Origin: Halichondria panicea
Taxonomy: Eukaryota > Porifera > Demospongiae > Suberitida > Halichondriidae
DNA length: 64,000 bases
NCBI RefSeq assembly: GCF_963675165.1
Contig: NC_087378.1
Coordinates: 767,001 to 831,000, forward strand
Reading direction: 5' to 3'
The notes below the pieces were generated by a model. The model was given only the letters and a program-made list of their open reading frames with translations. It was not told where the DNA came from and did not search any database. Of this stretch, positions 1 to 12,529 are shown piece by piece. The number at the start of each line of letters is the position of its first letter. The stretch's first letter is position 1. Position numbers and translations under genes: made by a program.

Positions 1-197
1 GGTCTTGGTACTTCGATGTTTACTCTTGGGACAAGCTGTCGTGGTATAACCTTGTCTTTCCTTGTGGCCCCTAGAGATGGCTTGGTGGTCTTCTCTGGTG
101 CAGCAGCTGATGCAAAAGCTGATGCAGAAGCTGATGATGATCGCCTTCTACTCTTGTTTAAAATAGCAGCAGCTTCTTTTGTTGTCTCAGATGACAT
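1..197 (-). CDS. 5' end of an unrecognised Ser/Ala-rich protein (partial)
   Basis: Reading leftwards from an ATG at 195-197, the minus strand is open for 65 codons to the window edge. It begins MSSETTKEAAAILNKSRRR and continues into a low-complexity Ser/Ala stretch, then a basic region with Pro and Arg. No domain is recognisable. The open frame and the head-to-head position relative to the gene starting at 749 suggest a first exon. The composition is biased, however, and the plus strand is also open here, so the call could be wrong. Downstream exons lie outside the window. Confidence 0.4.
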   Translation of the reverse strand, partial: MSSETTKEAAAILNKSRRRSSSASASAFASAAAPEKTTKPSLGATRKDKVIPRQLVPRVNIEVPR

Positions 198-748
198 TTT
201 AAGTTTGAGGATGATTTGGAGGATAAATTTTCTTCAGATGGCAGATTGCACATGCATTGAATTTCCAGCCACCTTTGTTTCACCTTTTATACACATTACC
301 TGGTGGAAGTTGTTTCACTTCCACTACACCTATTGGGCATGCTCAGTAAGGAAAGTAGCCCTGATTCAGACTTACTACAGCGTTAACCCCATGTACATTT
401 TAACTTGCACTCGTTGAACACCTTTAGGTATGCATTCTGATAGTACTAGGTCTAGCCGTTCCCAGATGTGTTTACATTATGTTGTAGTCTACTCCACAAA
501 CCCCCCCTTGGATAACTTCCTGCAGGTGAAGACGCCCACTGGTAACTATGGCTGCAAGAAAAGGTGAGGTGGTGTTCAGAATCAGAATGCTGTGTTGTCA
601 GTCACACCTACACTGTTGAAGCCATAATTAAGGTGTGGTAAATTTCCCGGATGTAGTAAATTTATGATGTCAATTTATTGCTTAGGACAAAGTGCAGTGT
701 GCAGTGTGTAATTAATAAGTACTTGACAGATCTGCAGAGAGAGAAGGC
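198..748. other. Spacer between divergent genes
   Basis: AT-rich spacer between the start of the minus-strand fragment and the start of the membrane adaptor. It may hold promoters for both. A short ATG-plus-donor pattern at 548-563 (MAARK then a GTGAGG donor) could be a tiny upstream exon, but nothing downstream clearly joins it. No RNA gene is visible. Confidence 0.4.
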
Positions 749-2548
749 ATGCTACAGAAGAAGATGTTATCTAAAGTAGGTTCTGCAGTGTTCTGCCTTG
801 CAACTGTGCTGTCCCTGCAAGTACTGTGGTGTTCTACAGCTTCTGCACAAGTATGTCAATATTACATTTCTAAATCTACCATGCATATCCATGTAGCTGT
901 AGCTGTACAAGCTTTGTTATCTATCTTGTACTAGTACAAGTGTTCCCACGCATGACCTAGTACAAGTGTTCCCACGCATGACCTAACAGTTTCACTTGTG
1001 TAGTCCTTGACTGCATGTATCTCTAGCAGCACAGTATAAGTGTGTTACCTTGCTCCTATAATTCTCACTATTTAATACTATAGTCTGCAAAATCAATACG
1101 CAGCTGACGAACTCTGTCATACTTTCATATGACTGTAGGTAATTTCCACGCATCTTTTTCCCGCTGCTGCTAGCTGTAGACCGCCCCCTACGTGTATGCC
1201 ATAATTATACTCTAACGTAGTTTACCTCTTGCCCTGTGTGCTGTCAAACACTTCAGCAGTTTCTTAAGTTGATGCCTTGTATATGCAATGCTCGAGCTTT
1301 GTGTTTGCTGTAATATCTATGTTAGGGAAATATCTGGTAACTGACAATGACTCACGTACGTAAATTTCCTTAGCTGGAATTGATGAAGCTGTAAGATACT
1401 CATAACTATATTAGGAGACAGTATGTAATTGTTTGATTTCTAATGAAGGAAATTGTATGAGAATTCCCTATCAACTTCCAGTTCACATGTATTCACTGAA
1501 CCCCAATATTTGTCACTGTTGATATAGCTAGCTATTCCCCCCATAGATTGTCTCCAGGTGCTTATTTGGGCTCTCAGCTAGACAATGCAATTACATACTC
1601 AGGCACGCATGTCTGGCCAGTTTACTCAGGGAGAAGTAAATTTTTGCTTGTCTAACAGCCATAACTCAGTCAAATTATTAAATTCGTACATGCACCTGAC
1701 CCCCATCATGCACCCCCCACACACACACCAAACCCCCCCCCCACAGATTACTGATCCTGCCATGCCTACCACCATGCCTACTATCAGCACCACTACCATG
1801 CCTACTATCAGCACCACTACCATGCCTACTACCAGCACCACCATGCCTAGTACCAGCACCACTACCATGCCTACCACCATGTCTACTGATCCTACTGTGC
1901 TGCCTCCTGAGGCCATAATAGGCATTGCAGTAGGTGGGGCAGCTTTCCTAGTTCTTCTATTGTGTTGCTGTGTGTGTCTCTGCTGCTGCTGTGTCAGGAG
2001 GAGGAGGAGAAAGGTACAGAAATATCTCACATGCACAACCAAGTAGAATTTAAAACCAACCCCCTGAGTTAGTTACTTACATGTCATAATGATGCTTTTT
2101 GTTTAAGGAATATCCAGCTGGTGCATGATAGTTTACCGAGCTATCACTTTCTCTGAATAGAGACAACTGCATGCCTGCCCCACATATCTTTACCTGTAGA
2201 TCAGACCAATACAGAATGATCATTATCGTATTATTATCAGAATGATCACCTCTCTCCTACATAATGCACACATGCAGTCATACAACCCTGGTCCTACTCA
2301 GCTCTCTACCACGCTCACCTACAATGCCACTCCCAGTGATATGAATGGCTTTCATGACAACAAAGCCAATGAGAATGAGGTAAGACTCATGTTGTCACCA
2401 CAAAACTTCCTCTTAGCATGCTCTTTCTGGTCAGGAATTGAGCTTGAGGGGTTTTAGTGAATCAGACATTTTCTCATAAATAATTATGTTTCTTGTTTTC
2501 TAATTTCACTGTACTACTACACATCCATTACTCACACACACACGCACG

Positions 2549-2580
<32 letters not shown>

Positions 2581-2581
2581 C

Positions 2582-2612
<31 letters not shown>

Positions 2613-4188
2613 GTTTGAAATGCAAATGAACATTGCTGACCAATCTGTAGTGGTTTCAGGGACATCGTACGGTGAATCTGTAGAGACTAGAATACTCTCA
2701 ACTCGACAAGTGAATCCCTCCAAACCACAAGCCATGCTGCCACCGTGAGTGGTAATAATTAATTGTGATTTTCCATTGTACCTAGCATATCAATTGTAGC
2801 TACTGTCAAGAATGATTCCTCCTTTTTTGAGCTCCATTTAGCCAGCCATTGTCTTGCATGTGTACACACATGTGCACAAACAACTGTCCATAGTAATTAG
2901 TACTGTATAGCGGGTTATTTTCGAGGCACCAAATTTTCATCTCGCGAATTTTATTTTCGAGGATAGAGTTTCAATTGACCAAATCCCTACAGTAGGTCTT
3001 TCAACCGAAAGTTCAAAGTTCAAGGTTCGAGGTCAAACCTATAAAACTTCGAAAATGTAGTGCCTTGAAAATAACCAGCTATATACGATAATACATCGAT
3101 ACCCTCAACAAAGCAACCTCTGGAGTGTTGACTTCAGTGTATCAGTTACAGGCCTCTGTTAAAACAAACATATTTTCCCCGAATTACAATTCTCCCACAC
3201 ACAGAGACAAGGGATATGTAAAGATGATCTCAGCTGCTGCTACTGCCTCCTCCACTGAAGAGGTGGATGGTATATACCTCAATGCAGACACAGCCATCTC
3301 TGCTGATATTACACCTCTGAGGTACGTAAAGCATGGATTGTGTGTGTATCACACACACTCTAGCTGCTGTATTACAATACTGTAACAGCATATACAGTGT
3401 TGTCTTCGATAGAAGATTTAGACAGAAATTCGTCTCCGTTCATGCAGATATTTTCTGAAAGACAGTTAATTGCAATGCAATGCATGTGTGTGGTTATCAT
3501 GACACCTGACGGTCCATGATACCCAGAATATGTACATTACTAGATGCTATAGAGGACTTCCTAACTACTGTTTGTGGTCCAATGTATCGTGTGCTTCCTA
3601 AATACAGCTGTCACTGTTTGCATTCTAACCCCCTGTGTGAACTTATCAATACTCTATACAGACTCTCAGGTGTTTGATAACTCACATTGTCTCAATACTG
3701 AGCATGTGAAGAATGTACATTAAGTGCATGGCTGGTAATTATTACATCATATTTTTTCTTTTTGACATACCCATACCCTATATAACATGTGTTGTCTTGA
3801 CAACACGTGCTATACAGTGGGAGCCATTCTGAAATAGAAACACCTCTTGTAATCAATCAAGCCCATTAATAGCTAGGCCACTGTTCGTTACTATTATATC
3901 ACTGGGGGCCTGGGGCTACTAGCGAAATTATTCACAGCATACCCGGCCTCCCACACATACACACACACATCCCCACCCACACACACACACAGTGGTAGTA
4001 GACCACCAGTCTCGTTGCTCAAGTCCAGTTCCTCTCGGGAGAGACTAGAAGAACCAGTTGAGCATGTGGAGGAGGGACAAGAGGACTTGTACGTGGAGAC
4101 AAACGTGTTCGTTGAGGACCGAGAACAACAACACTCTGATGTACGTTTACTTATTTTTATAGCACCCTATGTGTGTTGTGGGTCTCTA

Positions 4189-4232
<44 letters not shown>

Positions 4233-5537
4233 GGGTGGGTGTGTGTGTGTGTGCATGTGTGTGGGGGTGTGTGTGTGTGTGTGGGGGTGTGTGTGCCTGT
4301 ATGGTTCTTAGGGAGGTTATGAGTTGGACACAGTAGAGACAGTATTGAGTGGTATTGCTTGCAGTTGGTGGAAGGTTGTATACTGTATACCTGCTCCTTA
4401 GCTTATGTACAGGTGATATGTTGACGTAGTAATTTGTACTGCTTATTTTATCATTCGCAACCATGTACAGTGTACAGTCCAGAAAGGAAGCTCCTCCACA
4501 TAGACATAATTAATACACTAACGAAGCCTGTTTTGTGTGTAGCCATATTAAGGTGATAATTATTTGTGACACATGTTAAAGTCATGAGTCATGTATTGTG
4601 TTATTGACCTTGACTTATTTTTATGGTATTCTGTTGTGCATGATAGTCAGTCGGTAGAGTATCTGTATCTGTAAGGACATATGTACCACCCCCATCATTC
4701 CCACACCTTTACCCATGCACACACAACAACCCCCCCACACACACACACACTAGCCACCCACCACACCACCCACACTAACCACCCACCACACCACACACAC
4801 ACACACACTAACCACCCACCCACTCCATCCCACACACACAGAGCTATTACAACAAGGACACCATAGAGACAATCAGACAGAACAGATCTTTGATCGACGT
4901 GCTTGACCCATCCCAAACCCACACTGTGTACGCCAACATCGACCCACCGCCCACTCCCGAACACACCCTAAAACCCATAGAGGACTACGAGAGCGTTGAC
5001 GAGTTCCTAGGCAACGGCAGTAGGGCTCCAAGCCCACCCCCCAATACAGAGTATTACAACTTTAAGCCACCATCGAGCAGTGTACAGGACGATGACTACA
5101 ATTACGTAGAAGTCACTAAACCAGTTTCTACTGAGACGGAAAATCCATACCTTCTTGAGGACAACCAGTACATCTATATGGCCCACTCTGGCTCAAACGC
5201 AGCGGATCAACAAACAGCCACTTCCACTACTGAAGAGGATTCAAGCAGCTATCAGAATATTCCCGACTTTGTGGGCACTGGTGGCGCCAGAGAGAGAATG
5301 GACTCTAAAGGATACACACACCTCGAATACGAAGGAGGGGAGAGGCCAATTGCGGGACAGTCGGCAAGCACGGATAACAAACCTCATACAAGCTCAAAAA
5401 CGAAAGTTATGGCTGAGTTGCATTTTCCACCCAAAAGTGGATCAACGACTTCTGATACCAGCGTTAGTAACAAGAAACAGTACGTGAACTTATTACTAGG
5501 GGACAGAGATGAGGAGCTGTACGAGGAACTTACGTAG
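749..5537 (+). CDS. Single-pass transmembrane adaptor-like protein with many Tyr motifs
   Basis: Exons 749-850, 1747-2013, 2278-2379, 2614-2709, 3152-3321, 3993-4140 and 4842-5537 give 526 residues in frame. Residues 1-34 form a signal peptide. Residues 35-89 are a Thr/Ser/Pro/Met repeat (MPTISTTT-like, mucin-type stalk). Residues 90-116 form one membrane helix, ending in a Cys cluster followed by RRRRRK, as expected for a type I protein with a palmitoylated inner border. The long cytoplasmic tail has no folded domain. It carries Tyr motifs of SH2-ligand type: YYNF, YQNI and YVNL (Grb2-like YxN), YIYM (PI3K-like YxxM), and YEEL, YESV, YVEV, YANI. This layout resembles vertebrate LAT/PAG/LAX adaptors in plan, but no sequence homology is claimed. 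The 2709 donor (CAA then GTGAAT) is chosen because a stronger-looking donor at 2744 breaks frame. Orthology is unknown; a receptor with a very short ectodomain is the alternative. Confidence 0.72.
931..982. repeat. 26-bp direct repeat, two copies
   Basis: The unit starting CTAGTACAAGTGTTCCCACG occurs twice in direct succession (931 and 957) inside intron 1 of the adaptor gene. Confidence 0.85.
2533..2613. repeat. CA microsatellite abutting a splice acceptor
   Basis: About 80 bases of (CA)n with CG interruptions end in CACAG, which is the acceptor of the exon at 2614. The repeat occupies the place of the polypyrimidine tract. Confidence 0.85.
2901..3088. mobile_element. TACCGTATAGCGGG-family inverted-repeat element, copy 1
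   Basis: Begins TACTGTATAGCGGGTTATTTT and ends with the imperfect complement AAAATAACCAGCTATATACG. It lies in an intron of the adaptor gene and has no ORF. It shares its ends with the elements at 29519, 49203 and, more loosely, 10988 and 23347, so it reads as a non-autonomous MITE. Confidence 0.65.
4192..4295. repeat. GT-rich microsatellite
   Basis: Interrupted (GT)n tract in the adaptor gene, about 50 bases after the donor of the exon ending at 4140. Confidence 0.85.
4728..4841. repeat. CA/CCA-rich microsatellite before the last adaptor exon
   Basis: Degenerate CACACA and CCACCCA tract running straight into the CACAG acceptor of the exon at 4842. Confidence 0.8.
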
Positions 5538-5833
5538 TTAGTGTGTTATACTGATTATTCGTGTGCGCTACTTTCTCCTCTAGCTTATAATGTATAGCCA
5601 ATCATACTGAGCAATTTCTTACCCCCCCACCCCCCTCTTATGTTTGTGAACAAGAAAAATTAACAGTATTTTTTTTATATGGCTCTCATAATTTATTTAT
5701 AATTTTGATCACTGTGTTTTTATGACTCTCACACTTTAAAAAAATTGATCTGATAATATTCTGCTACACAAAAAGTCAAATTGAAAACATAACGTAAATT
5801 AAGCAGTCAATTTACATGTAATATGTTTTAGTG

Positions 5834-8800
5834 TCAGGTTTTCTTCTTGAATGCTAGTGTGTGTTGTTCCAGCCACTTTGTGTAGTCCTTCTCCACAATG
5901 TAAATGACCCTCTGAGTTAGAAACTGCAGAAACAAAAGAATGTTGACAGACAATTTGTTCTCTAGAGGAGCATTGCTAGGCGACACTAAGCGCTTTCAGA
6001 AAATCTGAAATTGGATCTACAGAATTCAAGTTATGGCAGCTGAAAGAGTCCCTGAACGATTGATTAAATGGGGAAGGTTGATATAGCATACCTCTATAGC
6101 ATGTGCAATGTCGGGGTTTCTCAGTTCCCATGGCTTGCGAGTAGCGAGAACCTGAATGAGCTTCCTTCGAGACATCCTCCGAGGCCCAACCTCACACATA
6201 TACTCTGCTAGGTCCTCCAGTGTGGCCAGCAACTTGCTGCACTTGGGCACTCTCTGCACAGGCTCTGGTAACATGGACCTGAGCTCTGGAAACCTATAGA
6301 AGAAGGTGTGGTGTGTGTGTGGTGTGTGTGTGTGTGTGTGGTGTGTGGTGTGTGTGTGTGTGTGGTGTGTGTGTAGGCAATATGAAAACAATGCATGAGA
6401 ATGTTCTAAGGTTACCAAGTGGTGTTGGTGTAATATAATTAGTGGAACACTTAAAGGAAACATGAATACAGCTTCACACACATTGTTATACACATAATTG
6501 CATGCCATAAGGTTGCATTACACAAAGTGAGTTGTGTCATGTCTCTGGGTGCAGCAGTTGTGGTGTTTCTGGCTGGCCTGGGGAGCTTGGACGGTTACCA
6601 AACTTTCTCCTAAAGAGAGGACTGTTCCTGGTGGTGTCCACGGCCTTACTAGGGCAGTGTTTTGTAACTATACACTGACCATTCATAGTTCATGAGTAGC
6701 TTCCTTCGTGCCATTGACGTGGTCTCGATCTGTACCCCCTCTCTCATGACAAACAAGTCATGCCACAGATTACCAGACACCCTCAGACTGCTGAACCTCT
6801 GGTGCAGTGCCTTGGAGCGATCTCTGTGGAAGCAAACACTCCCTCTCATGTTCAATACAACCACACAGTACACGAACACAAATAAATGCACTTGTATAAA
6901 TGTAATGCAACCGCAAAAGGCTAAGGACTCGATGCCACACATAAGTTCTGCCTATCTATATTTTAATGTGAGTCGATAATAATTATTACGGTCATCTCTA
7001 ACCACAATACCGTCATGTACAATAGGTAGTACGTGTAGCCTGCTAATTTACCAAATATACTCACCGCTCCATGGCTGTGAGTTGCTCGTGTGCAATCATT
7101 TCCCGTCTTTCCTCTGACTCCACAAACTCTGTCACCATCTCTCCCACGTCCAGACGAGGGAGAGGGGGCAACTGGAGTGACCTCTCAGGAGGAACAATCT
7201 GTTATAGAGTCAAAAACAGGTTCATTATTAGTTGGGCTAAAAGCATTCACAGAGTATGTACACATATACTAGTAATACTGTAGCATTGACATTGCACCAT
7301 GTACAACCCTTTGGTGTTTCTTCAAAGGATTTTTAACAAAGCTAATACTTTTAAGTTTGATAATGGCTAGTAACAAACACAGGCTTGCCTACGACTATAG
7401 TATATAATTTGTTGTAAGATGCACACTGCACATGCACACTGCACATGCACACTGCACATGTACTAGAGTTGAGGTGCTGTTTTTTGTGTTAGGGATTTGC
7501 TCAATAGTTTTGTGAAATGCAATTCCCCTTTGGGCTGAACATGCGTAACCAACACACTGCCCTCACTATGTGTCTCTTTTCGTCGGCCTGTTTGATGATC
7601 TCGTTGATTCTGTTACGTGACTGCTTCTTGCTGTAGTTGAGCTCTTCCTCAAGGAGAGTCAATAGGTTCTCTGTTTGGAGCGGCTATAGTGGTGACATGG
7701 GAGGGGGAAGGGGGTCAGCATTGAACTCTATACTAGCACATTAGATACATGTAAAGTAGAATGAGTACCAATAGAATGTATGCGTGTGCTGTGTAGTGCA
7801 TGGTAGCTTCTCACAGTGAGTTTCCTCTGCTTCATCATCTTCCTGTCCTCTTCCAGTTGACTGGCCCTGCCACTAGGCACACCTGTGAGGGGACAATGAA
7901 ACCAGAGATGTGGTGCTTTATGCATGGGTACAGACAGCAGAGGCAAAATGTGAAGGCATTGGAATTCTTAAATTAAATTGGTAAATTAAATTGGTGACAG
8001 ATTTGTTGATTAGTCGCCATACAACAAAGAAGTCACACTAGTGCATAACATGCAACTATCAATGAGACAGCAGTATCAGTATCAAGCTTACGTGGTTTAG
8101 CATCAGTGAACTTAACGTGCTCTTCTTTCTCATCATGATCATCAAGTTGAGTGGTTACCATTTTCTTAGGTGTGCTCAGTCTGAATGGAGAGATTCGTTG
8201 TAGGAACACACTCGCTCGTACACTACTGCGCATCCTGTGGATAGCCTGCGTGTGGATGGGGGGGGGCTGGTAGTACTGAAATACCACAATGAACAATCAC
8301 AGCACACAAGATGTGTGTGTCCTAGTCTGTACGTGTGTGCAAAATAATGATCGTGTAGCTGTGTAAATGATATTGCATGGCAGATAGATATGTATGTACA
8401 CCAGTACTTTACTTTTAGTGATTATACAAACACACTTTATCTTGTTTCTGCAGCTTCTCCCACTTGTTGAGTTGACTCTTGTTCAGATCATAAACCCTCT
8501 TCCCTAGACTCTCGTTGGGTGGTGGCTGCTCTCTATTCCAGCACTTGTGGAAGGGGGTCATGTGATGAGGGGACTCCATTCTCATTGCCTCCAACACCCA
8601 CACTAGCACACACAGCATACGGTACCAACCCTCACTATAGGGGAGAAAACAAAAACTGTAATACTTTATATAATTGTACCGGTCTATATATATTTAGTAC
8701 ATTTCCACAATCATGACATTATAGGGCCATAATGGATATGGCATGCATGTGTGCAGTGAGTGGGTAACTCACACTTCCTCTGTGCACTGAGAGTGTGGCT

Positions 8801-10681
8801 GTGGTTGGGAGGCCTCCCCCAGGTCTGACCTCCTGTGAGCAAGCAGTGGAGATCAATACAATGCATATGATATGGCAACGATTATTCAATTCACTTACTC
8901 CTTAATATCCTCCAGAGTAAGCTGAAGATCTCCCGGCCTGTAGGTAGAGATATAATATCAAAGGTGGAAAGGGGCCAAGTTTACAGCAGCAATTAGTCTC
9001 ATGATCAGCGTACTTGTGAAGCAAATGAGACTTAACAACACTGTATTATAGCTGCGGTGTAAGTGAGGCTGAGTATACTAGCTATAGTATTCACCTGGGT
9101 TGGTTGTATACGTAGCTCCATGCTCCCCAGCCTGCAGACTGAGACAGCTGGGACTCCTCATCACTACCCAGCTGGTCAGTCGTGGGCTCCAGTGTCTGCC
9201 CTGCTGCTGTTGGGGGAGGGTTCTGCAATGGGAATGAAACACGGTAATAGCTAGTGGAAACAATCACACCCAGGCCTAATAGTAAGTGTTCATCTCACAA
9301 GTGTATGCTTGTACGTAGGTACATGGAACAGCATTCCCTGACCGTAAAAAGTTTGTGGGTAGAGGGGGACATTTTTACAACATAGCATTCAGTCAAAAAA
9401 ATTGGCCTGTGGTCAAGGCACACTGTATATGCACGAGGGTAACTACCTCACTGATGTTAGGTAGTTGAAGAGCCTGTTCCTTGATACGGTCCTCTTGTTC
9501 CTGGGTGAGAGATACTTGAGAGGGTAGCTCTGCCTCAATCCACTCGTTCCTCGCGCCCTCCTCTGCTAGCTTCACCTGCTCAGCCTCTCTATCACGCTGT
9601 GTGGATGGGGGGTAGTACGGTCATAAAAAATACACATAAAAAATATATTGCGCCCCATCCTAGACTGGAAGTTCTAGTATACTACAATACACTGGAGTAC
9701 TCTGAGCCTCAACTAGTGAATGGAGGAATGGCCCCCCTCCTTGTAGAGGTCTTCCTGGAACCGTGTGCTACATGGTCATCGAAGCTGACTATATCTAGAT
9801 ACACAAAACTGACTCACTTTTAGTGCCTCATGTTTCTCCATTAGCTCAAAGAGTCCTCTACCTCTCCTGATGGACTCCAGGCGACTGTCTCCCTGGCACA
9901 GAGCAGTGTCCAGGTTGGCCAGCTCAGAGGGGAACTGAGATGGGGTCTTGGCTCGCAGTTTCACCTTGTACGGGGATGTGAAGTGGGATGGTGAGAGGGG
10001 ACGGTGTGGGGAGGATCGATTGGCTTGCTCAGGCATCTGGAAGGGGTAGAAAAAAAAGTGTATCAGAAATCCATCACACAGTAAAACGTTATTCACACTA
10101 TTTAATGTGGCCTCACTCTTATAGGCGTCAATATTGGACATTTCCCCCAACTTATTTTTGTTGTGTACATAATTTCCCAAATTATTTTTAGTGGCCTTCT
10201 CAAAATGGATTCACATACAGCGACATTATGTGAACGCATGGATAAAAATAATACCTGTTCTTGGCTGGATGACTGGCCCAGTCCATCCAGTATCAGTCGA
10301 CCATCGTTCAACTCCACCTGGCCCAAGTCTTTATATGGCCGGCTGCTCACACCATGGAATCCACACTGGTTCAACTGCACAAAACGTCTAAGGAGTGAAA
10401 AAATATATGTAGTGGAGACGGTGCAGTGTGGGGATGATGTCGGATATGATATTGAGATAAAGAGTGTTTTATTACCTTTTGTAGGTTCCTTTGAAGAATT
10501 CTTCTCTGCTCGGTTCTTGACAAGCATAGTAATTGTCAGATCTGGCTGTTATCTTGGCTCCAGGTTTCACAAATGAGGTCTCAATAGGTGTATTCTTTAC
10601 CACAAGGCGAGGGGCACTTCTTGGGCCCACTGGTGGTAGCTGGCTCACTGTTGGGTCCTCCCTGTGTAATGTCACAGCCAT
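5834..10681 (-). CDS. Coiled-coil protein, possibly CCDC60-like
   Basis: Sixteen in-frame exons (high to low): 10476-10681, 10255-10387, 9818-10036, 9447-9596, 9095-9222, 8899-8937, 8773-8832, 8436-8634, 8092-8275, 7815-7882, 7567-7683, 7065-7198, 6680-6823, 6599-6648, 6092-6285, 5834-5923. They encode 704 residues. The protein is charged and largely helical, with acidic and basic coiled-coil stretches (LLTLLEEELNYSKKQ, RKMMKQRKL). It also has a Trp-rich hydrophobic segment (EGWYRMLCVLVWVLEAM) followed by MTPFHKCWN, and a C-terminal helical block containing RKPWELRNPDIAHAIEF. The C-terminal block and the CW segment recall CCDC60, but this is from memory and the symbol is withheld. There is no signal peptide or catalytic motif. 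The junction between the 6599-6648 and 6092-6285 exons uses an acceptor inside TTTCCAG, because the more obvious acceptor 7 bases upstream breaks frame. Confidence 0.68.
6303..6375. repeat. GT-rich microsatellite
   Basis: (GT)n with GGTGTG interruptions in an intron of the coiled-coil gene. On the coding strand it forms the CA-rich tract just before an acceptor. Confidence 0.8.
7418..7458. repeat. 14-bp tandem repeat
   Basis: About three copies of GCACACTGCACATG in an intron of the coiled-coil gene. Confidence 0.8.
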
Positions 10682-10855
10682 GTGGTAGTACTGTACTGGT
10701 GTAGACGGCAGAATGTTTTCTTTGATCCTTTGAGCACCTCAGGTACTATGTTGCTGAGCAACGCTGCAGGAAAGTAGGGGCGGGGCTGGATGTTGAGAAG
10801 ACTTGACCTTGACCTACCAGATGATTATTGGCCCTTGCATGGTACATGGTTGACA
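10682..10855. promoter_or_regulatory. Divergent promoter region, coiled-coil gene / ADI1
   Basis: Only 174 bases separate the two start codons, which face away from each other, so both transcripts must start inside or very near this stretch. No TATA box is evident. The call is inferred from geometry. Confidence 0.5.
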
Positions 10856-12529
10856 ATGGTTCGTGCCTGGTTGTTTGATGGTGTTCCTGGGGATCAGAGG
10901 CTCCCCCACAAGAGAGAGGGGTCTCAGGAGATCTCCCTGGAGAAGCTAGCTGAACTTGGAGTGCTCTATTTGAAGGTAGAATAATTATACCGTATACCGA
11001 AATTTCTGCGGCCCAAAAATTCTGCAAATTCTGCGAATGAATGAGTAAACGCAGAAATATTATCCGCAACTGCTTATTAACCACGCCTAATTTAACAGCT
11101 GAAAGTTCAATTCGCAGAAATATTATCCGCAGAAGGTCTTTTTACAGCTATTCGCAAAAAAAATTCAGCGAGTATTATATTTGGCGAATGAGCCATTTGA
11201 ACTGACTTGGCGTTTTTTTAATTTGGCGTCTCAGGCGTGGTTACTTACAGAATAACATTGCGTCCACCAGAAAACTGGTTTTTAATTTGGCGATCTTTGG
11301 TAAAATCCAAATCGCTAAATTAAAACACCCACCAGTTATACGGTAGCATACTATTTACTCTAAACTGTTGCTTCTGTTGCTTCTGTTTTTTTCAGTTGGA
11401 TGCAGACAATTACGAAGACGATGGCAAGCTTGCTCAGATCCGTTCAGAGAGAGGTTACAACTACTCTGACCAAATCACCTTGTCCCCAGAGAAGCTGCCT
11501 AACTATGAGCAAAAGGTGACATCTTTGGTCACTCACCTTATCCGTGAATTGTTTTCCTGGCACGGTTAACTTCACTGGCTATAATAATAATTATGGCTAA
11601 TAAATTGAGGGGTGCAGTGAATTCTTGTTGCAGCCAAATTGTATGTTCCCCCCTATACCTATACACTGTAGACAGCGGGTGTATGTTCCCCCCCTACCTA
11701 TACACTGTAGACAGCGGGTGTATTGTTGCTCTGTATAACTGTATAATTATATATAAATTTTACGTAGATCATATAGTATAATACTCAGGTGTTCCTTCTC
11801 GGAACTTCCTGTCAATATGATCTTAATTTCTGACCCATCATATTATACACCTTGTCTAAATGTAAATCATACTGTAAAGCATCGTATTATTATACATTTC
11901 GAGGGTATAAATGTCACGGTTTTACCACGCTTACAATGTGCACACACTGTTTCTGTTGCAGATCAAGAATTTCTTCGAGGAGCATTTGCATGCCGATGAG
12001 GAGGTGAGGTTCATTGTGGATGGTAGTGGCTACTTTGATGTTAGGGACACCAGTAATCAGTGGATTCGTATCGAGTTGGTCAAGGGAGACCTCATAACTC
12101 TGCCAGCTGGGATCTACCATCGCTTCACTCTCGACTCAAACGTATGAGTATTTATTAAAGAGTAAACAGGATGTACTATACTGAATATTATAACAAAATG
12201 CACTATCAGTGAATAGTTGTGCTGTCTGCACGTACACCCAGTAGCCATAAAATACCACCAAATTTAGAACTACACATACCATAACGTCCAAAGCCAACGG
12301 TACAATAAAGCTGATGCCAATATCCAAAAGTAATCAGTAGAGCATAGAGTGCTAAAATTTGTACTGCGTACATTCCTCATGTGTGCTTTCCCCTATACAG
12401 GACTACATCAAAGCCGTCCGCCTGTTTAAGGGTGAACCTGTGTGGACCCCCATCAACAGGCCAGCTGATGAGCATCCTGCAAGAGTCGACTACCTCTCAC
12501 ATCATCCCATAGCCATTTCCGCAAAATGA
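10856..12529 (+). CDS. ADI1: Acireductone dioxygenase (ARD)
   Basis: Exons 10856-10975, 11396-11515, 11962-12141 and 12401-12529 encode 182 residues; human ADI1 has 179. This cupin enzyme of the methionine salvage pathway oxidises acireductone. With Fe it yields the 2-oxo acid precursor of methionine plus formate. Metal ligands are visible at the expected positions: His88, His90 and Glu94 in [11 protein letters not shown], and His133 in IYHRF. The N-terminus MVRAWLFDG and the motif RGYNYSDQI are also family-typical. The start is the ATG giving the conserved N-terminus. Intron 1 holds an inverted-repeat element. The protein is expected to be cytosolic or nuclear. Confidence 0.96.
10988..11345. 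mobile_element. Inverted-repeat element related to the TACCGTATAGCGGG family, copy 2
   Basis: The ends are TACCGTATACCG and the complement-like GTTATACGGTA. The interior repeats motifs such as GCAGAAATATTATCCGC and TTTAATTTGGCG, so it may be a composite of two related elements. It sits in ADI1 intron 1 and has no coding capacity. Confidence 0.5.
11640..11721. repeat. Tandem duplication of about 43 bp
   Basis: Two copies of a unit containing CCTATACACTGTAGACAGCG in ADI1 intron 2. Confidence 0.8.

Noticed and set aside
16-417. 133-codon plus-strand frame at the left edge
   Set aside because: It is antisense to a better minus-strand start (ATG at 197), and the C-terminal half has non-protein-like composition running through AT-rich spacer.
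2710-2744. Stronger-looking donor at 2744 (CACC then GTGAGT) in the adaptor gene
   Set aside because: Its use leaves phase 2 and every downstream acceptor then meets a stop. It would also allow a truncated form ending at the TGA at 2746, which cannot be excluded as an isoform.
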